Positions 1-13,100 are shown, numbered from the stretch's first letter. The stretch is 64,000 nt of DNA from Limonium bicolor (GCA_023374045.1 CM041779.1:3472001-3536000); one strand, 5' to 3'. Translations and numbers: made by a program. The notes: generated by a model not told the origin, from the sequence alone.

Positions 1-319
1 TTAATACTTCCGACTTGATATTTGTGCATATAATCGAGTGAAAGTAACAGGTCAAACACGTAAATCCATCATATATCAATTTCAATGGTCCAGAAGTTAT
101 GTCTGTATGGGAGGAACGAGTGCAAGCACCAAACACATCGAGTGTAGGTAGGAAAAGCACCATATTAAACACGAGCCTTAACCCTACGATGATAAAACTT
201 GTTCACGTGTTTAATAGAAAAATATTGGGGCAAGCGGTGGTTCCGATCGATCGCTATAAACTCTAGCTTAGATTGCTTAAAGAAATACTAGGGTGTAATT
301 GTTGGAACAACAATTGCCA
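1..319. other. Non-coding flank, no feature recognised
   Basis: I see no open reading frame of note, RNA gene or repeat here. It is AT-rich sequence leading into the minisatellite that follows. Confidence 0.5.
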
Positions 320-866
320 TGGCAACACCAACCTCAAAGGAACCCAAAGCCTCAGGCTCGTCATAAAACCTGAACACCACTCATAAACACCACCTTCCAA
401 AGCCTCCACTCCAAATTGTCAGGCTTGTCATAAGTCCTAATCCCACTCACAAATCACAAGCCAACCCCAGTCACTATCACCTCACAAAAAGTCTAAAGCC
501 CGTCATAAGTCTTAAGCACCACAAATCCAAAAAACTACACTCCAAAACCTCATGCATGTCATAAGCCCTGAACACCACCCAAAAACCCAACTTCAAAACC
601 TCAGGCTCGTCATAAGTCCTGAACACCAATCACAACCCTAACTTCAAAGCCTCAGGCTCATCATAAGTCTTGACCACCACTCACAAATCACACCCAACCC
701 CAGGCCCGTCATAAGTTATGATTACCACCAGCCAAAAGCCTTAAGCTCGTCATAAGCCTTAAAAACCACCAAAAAAACCACACTCCCCAGGCTTGTCATA
801 AGTCCTGACTACCAGCACTCAAAAGCCTTAAGCCTGTCATAAGCCTTAAGCACCACCCACCTCCTC
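320..866. repeat. Degenerate minisatellite, core CTCGTCATAAGTCCTGA
   Basis: About ten imperfect units spaced roughly 45-75 bp share a core like GGCTCGTCATAAGTCC followed by a CACCAC-rich spacer. Examples of the TCATAAG core lie near 361, 429, 504, 558, 608, 660, 706, 750, 798 and 836. Units vary in length and sequence, so this is an old array. It belongs to the DNA into which the large element at 952 inserted. Confidence 0.75.
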
Positions 867-946
867 TAGAGAGCATGTTCATCTTTTTAGGACAATTCAC
901 AAGTTTTTAATCACTGCCATGTTTGGAATTTTCTACAATCACACTT

Positions 947-951
947 TTTAC
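947..951. repeat. Target-site duplication (left), tttac
   Basis: The five bases before the 5' LTR are tttac, and the same five follow the 3' LTR at 14686-14690. This fixes both outer ends of the element and shows a normal integrase-type insertion. Confidence 0.9.
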
Positions 952-3900
952 TGAAATACCCCAAACCTTGAGATATTGTTTAAATAATAAACTATGATAT
1001 TTAAAGGCTAAAAAGTGCCTTAGAAACATCAGTGTACGATTTAAACCATGGTGACAACAATAAAGTACCATAAATACAGTTGAGCAAAAACATGCTCTAA
1101 ACTTGGAGTGAACTTGGTTGGGACCCAAAGAGCCTACCAAGACTTAGTGATATTCAATTATGATTTAATAAGGCTAATTAAGTCCTTAGGAAACCTTGGT
1201 AGACATTAAACCAAATAAAACACAAATAAATACCTTAAAGTCAATATGGGCAAAAATGTGCTCTAAGCTTGGGATAAATTTGTATAAGACCTAAAGGTCA
1301 TATCTTACCTTAATAATATGTTAATGAACATATTAAATCAATTACTAAAGAAAACCAAGCTTGAAAACAAGTTAAACACAAAATGTGCTTTAAGGAGCCT
1401 TAAAGCACATTTTTGAAAAATTGTCTTGTAAATGAGTTTTGAGTGGCTAAATGTCCATCATTACTCTTTAATTAACATGTGTACTACTTAGTATCACATT
1501 AGGAAGTCTAAATCAATGGGAAATCAAAAATTTCACAAATATGTGCCTTGGTTAGTGAATAGTGCCCAAATAGTGCTAGTTTTGACTTAAGTCAACTTAG
1601 CTTAATTAAATGGTCAACATAAGTCAAGAAATGCCCTATTATATGGAGGGGGCCGGTTTTCTAAGTGGTGACTCACCACCATGTAAAAATCAATTCAAGA
1701 AAGGAAGGAAAAGTAAGTAAAAAGAAGAAAGTTACTTTATAACCTAAATATCTTCAAAGGTAGACCTCTCACCTCATTCTCTTCTTTTCTCCTTGTTCCC
1801 ACCGTCTTCATCCTCTCCTCTCTCTTCAAAAATGATGGGCTATAGTAACCTCTCTTCTCCATCTTCATTTCCTTGCCAAATCCAACTCCATGCTCCAAAT
1901 CAAATTCTAAGACCATATTTGTCTTAGTTAGACCAAGCTCTACACTTCTATCTTTTCAAATCTTCAAGAACTCCATTTCGGTGCCATGGAGATTCACCAT
2001 TGAAGGAGTTTGAGCTCATATTTTCATGCCATGTTATTCTCCTTTGCTTCAAGGTAAGGAAAAACCAAAGAAAACAAATTTCCTTCATTTTATTACAAGC
2101 CCGAAAATTCACCATTAATGGTGTCTTCTCTTGTTCTTTCATGGCTCCATTTCAATCTTTAAAGGACAAGGAGGAGTCCTCTCTTGATGCTTATTCAAGC
2201 TCTCTTTTGTTTCCAAGGTAAAACAACTATCCTAATGTGTTAAGACAATATATATATATATAACCTAGGGTTTACAATGAGTTTAAGCATGAATCTTGAA
2301 TACACATTACCTTGCTTGTACATTGATTAGAAGTTTGACAAGCAATCAAAGCCTTGCCGGTTTCTATCAAAGAAGGAGCAAGGGGTTACAATGAAAAACT
2401 TGTGAAGGAAAAGAGGTAAACAAACTATCTCAATGTAGTTTAGATGCCCTAGGAAAAAAAATGAGCTTGATTTGCTTAATAAAATACCTAAGGAGCCAAT
2501 GGAAAAGAGCTAGTGAATTGTTCTTAAGGAGATTATTAAAAGGCATATGTGATGTTGAGTGTATTTGCAGGTAAAGGCAATAATATGTGGGAAATTCAGT
2601 GTTTAAGTTTATGCATTTAAGGGCCTATGAGCCATGTTATTTAAGGACCTAAGTGTCAAGCAATTTAAGTTTATGCACTATATTGTGATGTAGTGTAGTT
2701 TAAGGATTAAGATGTGTGTAAAGAACATTCTTTGTGAAGATGAGTGTCTTGGATGGTTAAAAGAGGAAAAATGATATGTTTGTGTGTAAGGAATGTGTAT
2801 TAAGTGATTAAGTGTTTTTGGTTGTGAAAGGGTGAAAACCTAAGTGTTTGTGTGTGAGAATGCTCTTGATGGATTTTAGGTGTTCTTGAATGTCTAATGG
2901 TGAAAGCTATGTGCTTTGGTATAGCAATGTGCTAGAAGAACCCATGTCAAAATTTAGATAATGTATAAGAAGTTCTAAGTGTTTAAAAAGAGTTTTGGTG
3001 AGTTTGGAAGCGTTGAGAATGATTAAGTGCTTTACTAGGGAAAGAAAGGTGCATTAGGTCTTTTAGAAGGCAAAAAGGATTTAGGCACTATCTTGGAAGT
3101 TCTAGAAATCCAATGGGTGTTTTGGGATGTACTAAAGTCTGGAGGAGTTTGTTAAGGTTTAGGTAATGTTGATGTACAAGGAGGAAATGATGTTTAGGTA
3201 AGGAAGATGTTGAACTTGTGAAGAAAATTCTGGAAGGACATGAAGTATTTTTGGTGGGCTAAATATAGTGTGGGAACATGCTATAAACCTAAGGGGGAAG
3301 TATTATGAGTATTGAGCATTTAGGCAAGAAATGAGTAAGTGTTTAAAGGTATAGAAAATGGAGTTTTGGGCACGTCCGAACTACCGTCCGAACATGGACG
3401 TTCGGACATGCCCTGTTGCGCGTAAGTCTCCTGAACTTCAACCGGTGTCCGAACTACCGTCCGAATTTAGAAGTTCGGACACACCTATCTCTACATTCTA
3501 TTTTGGCCTCGAACAGCGTCCGAACTTGGGAAGCTCGGACGCATGTTCGGACAGTCGTCTGTTTACACCCATTTGAGCCTCGAACGGTGTCCGAACTTGG
3601 GAAGTCCGGACACAAGTTCGGACAAGGCGCTGTATGGACCAAAAACATGTTTAAGGTTATGGGATGATGGGGATTATCAAGTAATGATGTTATAAGATTG
3701 TTAAGGACATGTTAAGTGAGTCATAATGACAATTTAGTGGGGGAAAAGTTGTATTAAAATGTAAAAGTAAAACAAGTTAAAATGTGAAGTTATTTAACTA
3801 GTTAACGGGGATAAGTTATGAGCATTAGACTTTAAACAACCATGTTACCCCGATGTTAATAAAAGTAAATGTAATGTTACCAGTTGTTCAAAGATGTTAC

Positions 3901-5065
3901 GAGGAACATGTGATGGCAGTTAGAGTGAAACCCCGATGACAGGTATGGTTTTCTTGCAACCTGTGTCCTACCGGATTACACCGGCTTGTATGCAATGTGT
4001 TTTTCTGTATGTTTGCCACGTTGTAAGATAAAACATGTAATGAGTTTACAGTAATTCATATATGTGGCGTGTCTAGTTCCGATACCATTTAACCTTGAAA
4101 GTGTTAAACTTAGCTAACTGAGTCTAGGATCACATGAGAGATCGGTATTCGGAATTAACGACCCGGACCATGGGACGTTCTAACCACGGCTATGCGTGAG
4201 TTAATTGTGTGATGTTGTGTGTGAATGTATGGACCTCCCTCATGTGTTAACCAGTCGAAATACCTTCTTGGTGTGTGGGTGTGATAGGCTCCATAGTAGG
4301 GCTCTAACTAGTTATCTACAAGTAAATATGTACTAACGGGGGTGAGGAATCCGGTTAGGCCGGTCGCGCGTTGTTTGGGAGTGGGTATCCTTTTTAGCCT
4401 TACCCTCCTCTCTGTTATGGTTGTTTCCCTCACGGGTTACGATCTCCCATTAGCTTATTCCAAAGCTTAGCTATTCTGACTTATGATCGGTTTAGGGGGA
4501 ACATGTGTTTATGTGGTGTGTTCGAGTCACCATATCCGAACCATCTTAACTTAAGTTACTCGTCCGCTATTAGGACGGTAATGAGTGTTGTATAACGAGT
4601 TATCATGAGGGTGACATCATTCTCTAGGCTCACCAGTGAATTAACTATGTTTGGGTCAGTTCCTAAGAGAATCGTTCCCGTTATGTTATGTGTGTGTTGT
4701 ACTGCAATTCCCATTGCGTTGTTGTTATGTGCACGTTGAAACGTGAAAAGTGTTGTTATGTAGTGTATGTTATTTGTTGTAAAATGTGGAGTATGTGGAT
4801 CATGGATATGAATCCCAGTTTGTGATAAGAGGCGTTTAAGGATAACCCGATTAATGGGTGAGTGTCGTCTATTAAGGAAGTAGCTCCATTAGAGGAGAAA
4901 CACTCTAGGGGTAATGAACACCATGAGTGACTTATCAAGTAAGGATGGTTATCTGTTTGTTGAGCCCATTGAGGTGGAATGTTATGTGTTGTGTGTTTAT
5001 AGTTTACATGCATGATTCAAATATAATCAACCGCATGCTAAGACGACAATTAGTTGTGCGTGGCC
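952..5065 (+). repeat. 5' LTR of the LARD-like element, 3'-truncated
   Basis: Nearly identical to 10111-14237, with small indels only. Similarity stops at TGGCC (5061-5065). The terminal 448 bp present in the 3' LTR are missing and unrelated interior sequence follows. The LTR contains a TA microsatellite near 2250 and the palindromic motif cluster at 3374-3627. Confidence 0.9.
3374..3627 (+). repeat. Inverted-motif cluster GTCCGAAC/GTTCGGAC in the 5' LTR
   Basis: Four units spaced about 60-73 bp each combine GTCCGAAC with GTTCGGAC, or a close variant, separated by a few bases. One example is 3386-3393 with 3400-3407 around a 6-nt loop; another is 3459-3465 with 3474-3480. The identical cluster recurs in the 3' LTR at 12538-12791. 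It begins 2422 bp from the LTR start. Short reading frames across it are by-products of the repeats. Confidence 0.85.
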
Positions 5066-8000
5066 GATGACTGAATTACCGAGCTTAGGAAGTACCTAGT
5101 TAGGATTTTAGTACTTTGGGTTAAGGGTTGAGTGATAGCATGAGAGATACGCTAGTTAGGTATTACCAGTGTGTACTGGAAACCTACAACATCCTTCCCG
5201 CCCTCCACAATCCCTGTTTATAATTTGGGAAACAACGCCAGAGAGATGAAAGTCCTCTCATATTCGGGAAAGCCCGATCTGGCTGTTATTAAACATCACT
5301 GTAAGTAAGGAGGACCAGTCATACGGTAGATCCCGAAGAGTGGGAATCCCGGAGACGGTTTCCATCTGAACAATGTTAACCGCATTAATAGCGAAGGATG
5401 AAGAATTTCGTGTATAAGAGAATAGAATTTCCGGCAACCTGGGTCGACATGCTGAGCAGTCGAGAGCAACCAGCTGCAACGCACCAACTGTGCAACAGGC
5501 AAGAAGTGAAGTAATGGGACCCGAGACGAGTGTCTACGGGACCAAAAATGTTAAATAATACACCAACGGTTTACCAACCGACAAGGGAACTACAACGTAG
5601 TACAACAAACAAGACAAGTCTCAGTAACCACGACAAATGTGTGGAACGGGCTACGAGGAGAAAACAATACAAAAGAAAAGGGGTCTCCAAGAATGGGAAA
5701 CACCCTAGTTAATGATTGTCATGTGCAGACAGTGAGAGTCGCCCAGAGGATTTAATGTCTAGACTGTAAGGTCAAGTAAGGGCAACAAGGCCACTGATAA
5801 CAGTGCGGGTAAGAACAATACCACAACCGGTATGTGTTTAAACCGATAGCCAGTTAGCATGGCGCACTTGCCATGGCAAGTGCTGCTATAACAGGGCTAT
5901 TCGGGAGAATTTTTAGCGAATACGAAGTACTTAGTAAAGTACCATGAAGTTAAGTGAGATCATCATAACCGTGGAAGCTAGACTTGGTTAATACAAGAAG
6001 ACGTTGTGAAACCATGAAATTTTTTCTCTCAAACTCAGATTTATTTCAAACTCTTTTCTTTCAAACCAGATTTTCTTTCAAACCAATACTTCTTTCTAAC
6101 CTCTTTTAAACCAAACCAGTAAACCCAAGGGTAGTTGATAAAGATACAACAGTGGATAAACTTTCCCCTCGATTAAGTTCGGGAAGCACGGAATGCATGT
6201 TGTCATAGGACAACATAAGGGAGTTGACAACAGAATACTTCACCTAGGCGTGTGATGGACACTACGAGTGTACCAATTGTAATGTGGGACGACCGCACTC
6301 CGATAGGAGCTTGTGGGCCTGACAGACCTACTTATGGGTTAGTTGGGTAAGTAGCAATGTATCAGCATGGTACCCCATATATGTATACGAGTAGAGTCCG
6401 GAACACGGGAGGTAGTCGACTCCGTACTACGGTCAGCAGTGTAAGTCAATCAAGAGCAAAGGATTACCGAGAATGGTTGAAGTAAAGGAACTCAGTTAAT
6501 TTAACGAGACTAAAGAAGTTAGTGAATTTGTTTCAAGGAAATGTTTAAGAGTCAGGGAATACGAAGTGCACTAACTGTTATGTAAAGACATAGCATATGT
6601 CTTAAGGATCCCAGGGATAAACATGATAGCTGGAATGGTGACCCAGCCTGTACATGACGAGGCAAATACTTAATGTGGACACATTAATGTGCAATGAACG
6701 GGATGAAACTCCCAGAATGAGTACCTACACTACCAGGAGATGTTGATCTTCACGGAAGAAGATAATAAGCCAGTCAAGAACGCAAAATGGCGTGGCTAAC
6801 TGAATATACCAATAAGTGCAAACCAGATGTAAAGGCATAACTTAACAAACACCCAGGAGCAATCCTTGAAGGGTGTTCGCATCAATGATAGTTGAACGAG
6901 ATAACGTGACAGAAGCACAAGAGTTGGAGCTAATTTTCAGTTTAGACATAAGTTGTCAGGAGACGGACTGACAATCCTAAGGGGCATCCCATGAAAGGAA
7001 ACAGAATGCAACGACCTTGTCATGGAGCTCAATATGATATCCAAACCATGTAATGTTGTACAGAGAAGTACATGTGTGTGGACAGCCTACAATGAGCGCA
7101 GCTCAAGGCAATAAGGCTTATAAGCCACAAATAAGGTGTGATATATAAATTTAATCGATTGTAAAAGTTTATGTTATATAAGTAAGTAAAGCGGATAACG
7201 AACCACTGCTAAGAGAGTGGGGAAACCTCTTAATATTGTGAGACCGCAATAGCGGTAGATGGGTGAACTAAGTTCAGGGAATATGTTAAGGGGGACCAAT
7301 ATGGTCATTACCGGAGGAGGATTTGTATGGGAATGATACGAAAGGTAGTGTATACCACTTGTGGAGACCGGAAGAGTAATAAGTCTAATAGCAACCATCA
7401 TGGATGAGTGACACTAAATGTGGGATGGACAATGCTCAAGGAGCATTAAGACTCAAAGACTAGAATATTCAACAATCAGCCAAATGAGTGGCGAACCATA
7501 ATACGAGTGATGTAATATATGTGTGGAAGCTAATATGACAGTGAATACCATATAAGTCGATGTTATACAACGAGAGAGAGCACGGTGCGCAGTAAGCGAC
7601 CGTTGTATAAGTGTTGTTAAATAATAATATGGCAGATAAGACCAGTTATGAATTAAACTCAGTGGAGATGTAAGGTAAGTGATGATAAACAGACTGGGCA
7701 ATAAGCCAGTACTTGGTACTAGGTGATAAGGAACTCAGTGTGGATTCCGTTGCTAATAAGAGAATTTACTGTCAAGAGTTTATGCCTCTGCACTCTGTAT
7801 GACTGAGTGTTTTGGTATTACATTTGAACAGTAATGATCGAGTGTGATGGAAAGGGTTTTGGAAATGTTAATTGTGGTGGAAACAGAAAGCGGCTTATAA
7901 CGCCATAGTGACTAATGCATAGGAAATGCAAAGACATACCAATGAAAGAGTACTTGTACAAAACCAAATGTGGAGGCATGATTAACAGTAAGTGACTACA

Positions 8001-8595
8001 GTAGCACTAACTGCCAAATATCGGTATGGAATATACCCAAATGTTGGAAATAACCAAGAGAGCGCTACACATTAGGTAGCAGCTCAATCTCGACCGACAT
8101 TAAGTCGGAAGGGAACAAGTCAATCATTGTGAAATACGTAGCAGTTTACGCAGTAAGTTATTAGAGAAGTGGATGGAAAGTTTTGTAACTCACCGAGTTC
8201 GCTAACGGTAAGAGTACCACGCGTCGGTTGAGAAACCATTGTTATAAGAAAGGTGATAAATGGGAGATGTACAATACAGTAAGAATAACGAATGGGGCAA
8301 ACTAAGCTACAGTTATTAGAGTTGCGCAGTAGACACTAGTGAACCAGTGATTCAAGTGTACAATGTGAATAGCGAATTTGAGTAAATGACTAATTATTAA
8401 CGCCTAGAAGCCTGACAGGCCAGAACCAAAACCAGTTAAGAGTTAAAGCCAAACTCCAATGAGAATTCTTGGTTTAGGGACTAAACCGCAATATGGTCAA
8501 GATCCTCTAACCAGAACACATTGTATACAGAGCACGGTGGAAGTTTGAAACACTTCCACGACGGTAGAACTTTTTAAACCAATGATTAAGTGACT
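5066..8595 (+). other. Interior of the LARD-like element, non-coding part
   Basis: No reading frame above about 85 codons and no retroviral motif on either strand. A low-complexity stretch of TTTCAAACC repeats lies near 6025-6120. A tRNA-like trace is noted separately near 5436-5500. An 8-bp hairpin (8537-8544 with 8552-8559, loop ttgaaac) lies shortly before the secondary PPT. This stretch either never encoded proteins or has decayed past recognition. Confidence 0.6.
5436..5500 (-). other. Possible tRNA-derived trace
   Basis: On the minus strand a box-A-like TTGCACAGTTGG is followed by a poor box-B-like AGGTTGCCGG. This could be a decayed tRNA-derived SINE head. The B box is far from consensus and no second copy is present to set boundaries, so this is weak. 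Confidence 0.2.
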
Positions 8596-8631
8596 GATTA
8601 CGTGGGCGTAATCCCTTTAAGGGGGGTAGAG
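8596..8631 (+). promoter_or_regulatory. Secondary hairpin plus polypurine tract
   Basis: GATTACG (8596-8602) and CGTAATC (8607-8613) form a perfect 7-bp stem with loop TGGG. CCTTTAAGGGGGGTAGAG follows at once. This has the same design as the primary PPT at 10074 but lies 1.5 kb inside the element. A homologous module exists in a different element at 30442-30476 (minus strand). Whether it primes plus-strand synthesis is inference. Confidence 0.65.
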
Positions 8632-9437
8632 TCGTAAAACCGATAGTGTGTTTTACCATACAAGTGTACGTGAGCTATGTTGTGCATAGCACAAAATGAT
8701 TTGTTGGATGATTGGTACGTGCGTTACATAAACATACGCATTTATTCATGGTTTAATTGTGGTAACTGCGCACAGAGATGCGAATACCATTGTGATAAGT
8801 GTGTTTATTTGTTAAGAGTTGTGTGTGAGAGTACAAGTGTAAGGGAGTAAAGAAACTCGGGGAACAAAAACCCCGACAGTGTATAAAGTAAAACGTGTGT
8901 TGGTATTTGATAAAATATATGATATATGTAATATAGTGATTCATGAAAGGGTATGGAACGACATAGAACCTAGTGAGAATAAGATTCCTAGGTAACAGAT
9001 TAAATGAGTGGAGATAACGATAGACGGAGTGTTCTATCCTTGGAGATGTATGATTATGACTAGAATCACCAACAAGATAGAAAATTGGAAATGAGTGTAT
9101 TATTTGATGCGTGAAATGAAGTGGAGGAGGTGGAACTTGATTTGCATGTGATCAAGGGAAGCCGAACACAAATTGGGTGGAAGGATAGTTCAACACTGAT
9201 GCTGATCACATCAGGGGGTGGATGATTCTTAAAGCTCCCTATAAGTGGTCATAAATAACCACGCTAAGAAAAGAAGCAAAAAGCATAAGTTGGACTTGGA
9301 GTTGTATGTGTTTTCAAAAGGATTTTTCATTGGTGTTTCAAAACAGTCGGTTAACATTTGAAATAAAGGATTCTCTTATACTTAACCTAGTAAAGAATAT
9401 TTTTGTAGTACTTGCTCACGAGCCGAGGACGCATGAG
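8632..9437 (+). other. Interior of the LARD-like element between secondary PPT and tandem duplications
   Basis: Non-coding; I recognise nothing here. Confidence 0.5.
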
Positions 9438-9646
9438 CCTTTGTCTTCGGACCGGTGACATGAGAAGTATATATGTTAAAGATTAAGTGATTGTTTTGAT
9501 CTCCCAAAGGGACGGGGACCAGAAGGTGTCCATCGCGACCGGGCCTTTGTCTTCGGACGGTGACATGAGAAGTATATGTTAAAGATTAAGTGATTGTTTT
9601 GATCTCCCAAAGGGACGGGGACCAGAAGGTGTCCATCGCGACCGGG
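9438..9646 (+). repeat. Tandem duplication, unit about 104 bp
   Basis: Two adjacent copies (9438-9543 and 9544-9646) begin CCTTTGTCTTCGGAC and end GCGACCGGG. They differ mainly by a few bases in a TA repeat. The high similarity implies a recent local duplication in the 3' untranslated part of the element. Confidence 0.9.
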
Positions 9647-9757
9647 TTGATCACAGTGTATATAAAAGATATTTTGATGTTATACATGCTATGACATGTT
9701 GTGTGGTATGTGTAATAAATAAGATTTTGACCTTGAGTTCCAAAAGTGTATGTTATC

Positions 9758-9992
9758 AAGACCTATGAGTCTAAATGTTGTTGTGTTACATAGACCTATG
9801 TGTCTAAAGGCTGTTATGTTATCAAGACCTATGGGTCTAAATGTTGCTATGGTACCCAGACCCAAGAGTCTAAGGGTTGTATGTATGTGCAAATGTTGTT
9901 AAGATACCCGGACCATTGAGTCCGAGGTTATCATGTGAGTATGTTATGTTATGTATGGATGTGAATATGTTACCCGGACCATTAAGTCCGGG
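9758..9992 (+). repeat. Series of six short hairpins AGACC/GGTCT and CGGACC/GTCCG
   Basis: Six small inverted motifs begin near 9760, 9792, 9825, 9858, 9909 and 9973. The early ones are AGAC...GTCT types spaced about 33 bp. The last two are CGGAC...GTCCG and CCCGGAC...GTCCGGG, with longer stems. All have a short CATT/TATG-like loop. They lie about 80 bp upstream of the primary hairpin-PPT. Confidence 0.75.
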
Positions 9993-10073
9993 TGTGATGT
10001 AAAGTATGTTTGGTTATGGAAGTTTATTTCAAGTGATTCCTGCGTTCTAATCCAAATGATGTGTGGGAAGTGT

Positions 10074-10110
10074 GAACTTCGAGGACGAAGTTCTTTTAAG
10101 GGGGGTAGAT
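10074..10110 (+). promoter_or_regulatory. Primary hairpin plus polypurine tract before the 3' LTR
   Basis: GAACTTCG (10074-10081), loop AGGA (10082-10085) and CGAAGTTC (10086-10093) form a perfect 8-bp hairpin. TTTTAAGGGGGGTAGAT follows and abuts the 3' LTR at 10111. The purine run is the plus-strand primer of Ty3/gypsy elements by position and composition. The hairpin is seen directly. Confidence 0.85.
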
Positions 10111-13100
10111 TGAAATACCCCAAACCTTGAGATATTGTTTAAATACTAAACTATGATATTTAAAGGCTAAAAAGTGCCTTAGAAACATCAGTGTACGATT
10201 TAAACCATGGTGAAAACAATAAAGTACCATAAATACAGTTTGAGCAAAAACATGCTCTAAACTTGGAGTGAACTTGGTTGGGACCAAAGAGCCTACCAAG
10301 ACTTAGTGATATTCAATTATGATTTAATAAGGCTAATTAAGTCCTTAGGAAACCTTGGTAGACAATTAAACCAAATAAAACACAAATAAATACCTTAAAG
10401 TCAATATGGGCAAAAATGTGCTCTAAGCTTGGGATAAATTTGTATAAGACCTAAAGTTCATATCTATACCCTAATAATATGTTAATGAACATATTAAATC
10501 AATTACTAAAGAAAACCAAGCTTGAAAACAAGTTAAAACACAAAATGTGCTTTAAGGAGCCTTAAAGCACATTTTTGAAAAATTGTCTTGTAAATGAGTT
10601 TTGAGTGGCTAAATGTCCATCATTACTCTTTAATTAACATGTGTACTACTTAGTATCACATTAGGAAGTCTAAATCAATGGGAAATCAAAAATTTCACAA
10701 ATATGTGCCTTGGTTAGTGAATAGTGCCCAAATAGTGCTAGTTTTGACTTAAGTCAACTTAGCTTAATTAAATGGTCAACATAAGTCAAGAAATGCCCTA
10801 TTATATGGAGGGGGCCGGTTTTCTAAGTGGTGACTCACCACCATGTAAAAATCAATTCAAGAAAGGAAGGAAAAGTAAGTAAAAAGAAGAAAGTTACTTT
10901 ATAACATAAATATCTTCAAAGGTAGACCTCTCACCTCATTCTCTTCTTTTCTCCTTGTTCCCACCGTCTTCATCCTCTCCTCTCTTCTTCAAAAACGATG
11001 GGCTATAGTAACCTCTCTTCTCCATCTTCATTTCCTTGCCAAATCCAACTCCATGCTCCAAATCAAATTCTAAGACCATATTTGTCTTAGTTAGACCAAG
11101 CTCTACACTTCTATCTTTTCAAATCTTCAAGAACTCCATTTCGGTGCCATGGAGATTCACCATTGAAGGAGTTGAGCTCATATTTTCATGCCATGTTATT
11201 CTCCTTTGCTTCAAGGTAAGGAAAAACCAAAGAAAACAACATTTCCTTCATTTTTATTACATGTCCGAAAATTCACCATTAATGGTGTCTTCTCTTGTTC
11301 TTTCATAGCTCCATTTCAATCTTTAAAGGACAAGGAGGAGTCCTCTCTTGATGCTTATTCAAGCTCTCTTTTGTTTCCAAGGTAAAACAACTATCCTAAT
11401 GTGTTAAGACAATATATATATAACCTAGGGTTTGCAATGAGTTTAAGCATGAATCTTGAATACTCATTACCTTGCTTGTACATTGATTAGAAGTTTGACA
11501 AGCAATCAAAGCCTTGCCGGTTTCTATCAAAGAAGGAGCAAGGGGTTACAATGAAAAACTTGTGAAGGAAAAGAGGTAAACAAACTATCTCAATGTAGTT
11601 TAGATGCCCTAGGAAAAAAATGAGCTTGATTTGCTTAATAAAATACCTAAGGAGCCAATGGGAAAAGAGCTAGTGAATTGTTCTTAAGGAGATTATTAAA
11701 AGGCATATGTGATGTTGAGTGTATTTGCAGGTTAAAGGCAATATATATGTGGGAAATTCAGTGTTTAAGTTTAATGCATTTAAGGGCCTATGAGCCATGT
11801 TATTTAAGGACCTAAGTGTCAAGCAATTTAAGTTTATGCACTATATTGTGATGTAGTGTAGTTTAAGGATTTAGATGTGTGTAAAGAACATTCTTTGTGA
11901 AGATGAGTGTCATGGATGGTTAAAAGAGGAAAAACAATATGTTTGTGTGTAAGGAATGTGTATTAAGTGATTAAGTGTTTTTGGTTGTGAAAGGGTGAAA
12001 ACCTAAGTGTTTGTGTGTGAGAATGCTCTTGATGGATTTTAGGTGTTCTTGAATGTCTAATGGTGAAAGCTATGTGCTTTGGTATAGCAACGTGCTAGAA
12101 GAACCCATGTCAAAATTTAGATAATGTATAAGAAGTTCTAAGTGTTTAAAAAGAGTTTTGGTGAGTTTGGAAGCGTTGAGAATGATTAAGTGCTTTACTA
12201 GGGAAAGAAAGGTGCATTAAGGTCTTTTAGAAGGCAAAAAGGATTTAGGCACTATCTTGGAAGTTCTAGAAATCCAATGGGTGTTTTGGGATGTACTAAA
12301 GTCTTGGAGGAGTTTGTTAAGGTTTAGGTAATGTTGATGTACAAGGAGGAAATGATGTTTAGGTAAGGAAGATGTTGAACTTGTGAAGAAAATTCTTGGA
12401 AGGACATGAAGTATTTTTGGTGGGCTAAATATAGTGTGGGAACATGCTATAAACCTAAGGGGGAGTATATGAGTATTGAGCATTTAGGCAAGAAATGAGT
12501 AAGTGTTTAAAGGTATAGAAAATGGAGTTTTGGGCACGTCCAAACTACCGTCCTAACATGGACGTTCGGACATGCCCTGTTGCGCGTAAGTCTCCTGAAC
12601 TTCAACCGGTGTCCGAACTACCGTCCGAATTTGGAAGTTCGGACACACCTATCTCTACATTCTGTTTTGGCCTCGAACAGCGTCCGAACTTGGGAAGCTC
12701 GGACGCATGTTCGGACAGTCGTCTGTTTACACCCATTTGAGCCTCGAACGGTGTCCGAACTTGGGAAGTCCGGACACAAGTTCGGACAAGGCGCTGTATG
12801 GACCAAAACATTGTTTAAGGTTATAGGATGATGGGGATTATCAAGTAATGATGTTATAAGATTGTTAAGGACATGTTAAGTGAGTCATAATGACAATTTA
12901 GTGGGGGAAAAGTTGTATTAAAATGTAAAAGTAAAACAAGTTAAAATGTGAAGTTATTTAACTAGTTAACGGGGATAAGTTATGAGCATTAGACTTTAAA
13001 CAACCATGTTACCCCGATGTTAATAAAAGTAAATGTAATGTTACCAGTTGTTCAAAGATGTTACGAGGAACATGTGATGGCACGTTAGAGTGAAACCCCG

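Noticed and set aside
3374..3627. CRISPR-like array
   Set aside because: Short palindromic units at about 70-bp spacing look superficially similar, but units are imperfect, spacers are not unique sequences, and this is a plant LTR.
3358..3667. Overlapping short ORFs across the GTCCGAAC cluster
   Set aside because: They exist in several frames of both strands and repeat in the other LTR; this is a consequence of the short palindromic repeats, not coding.
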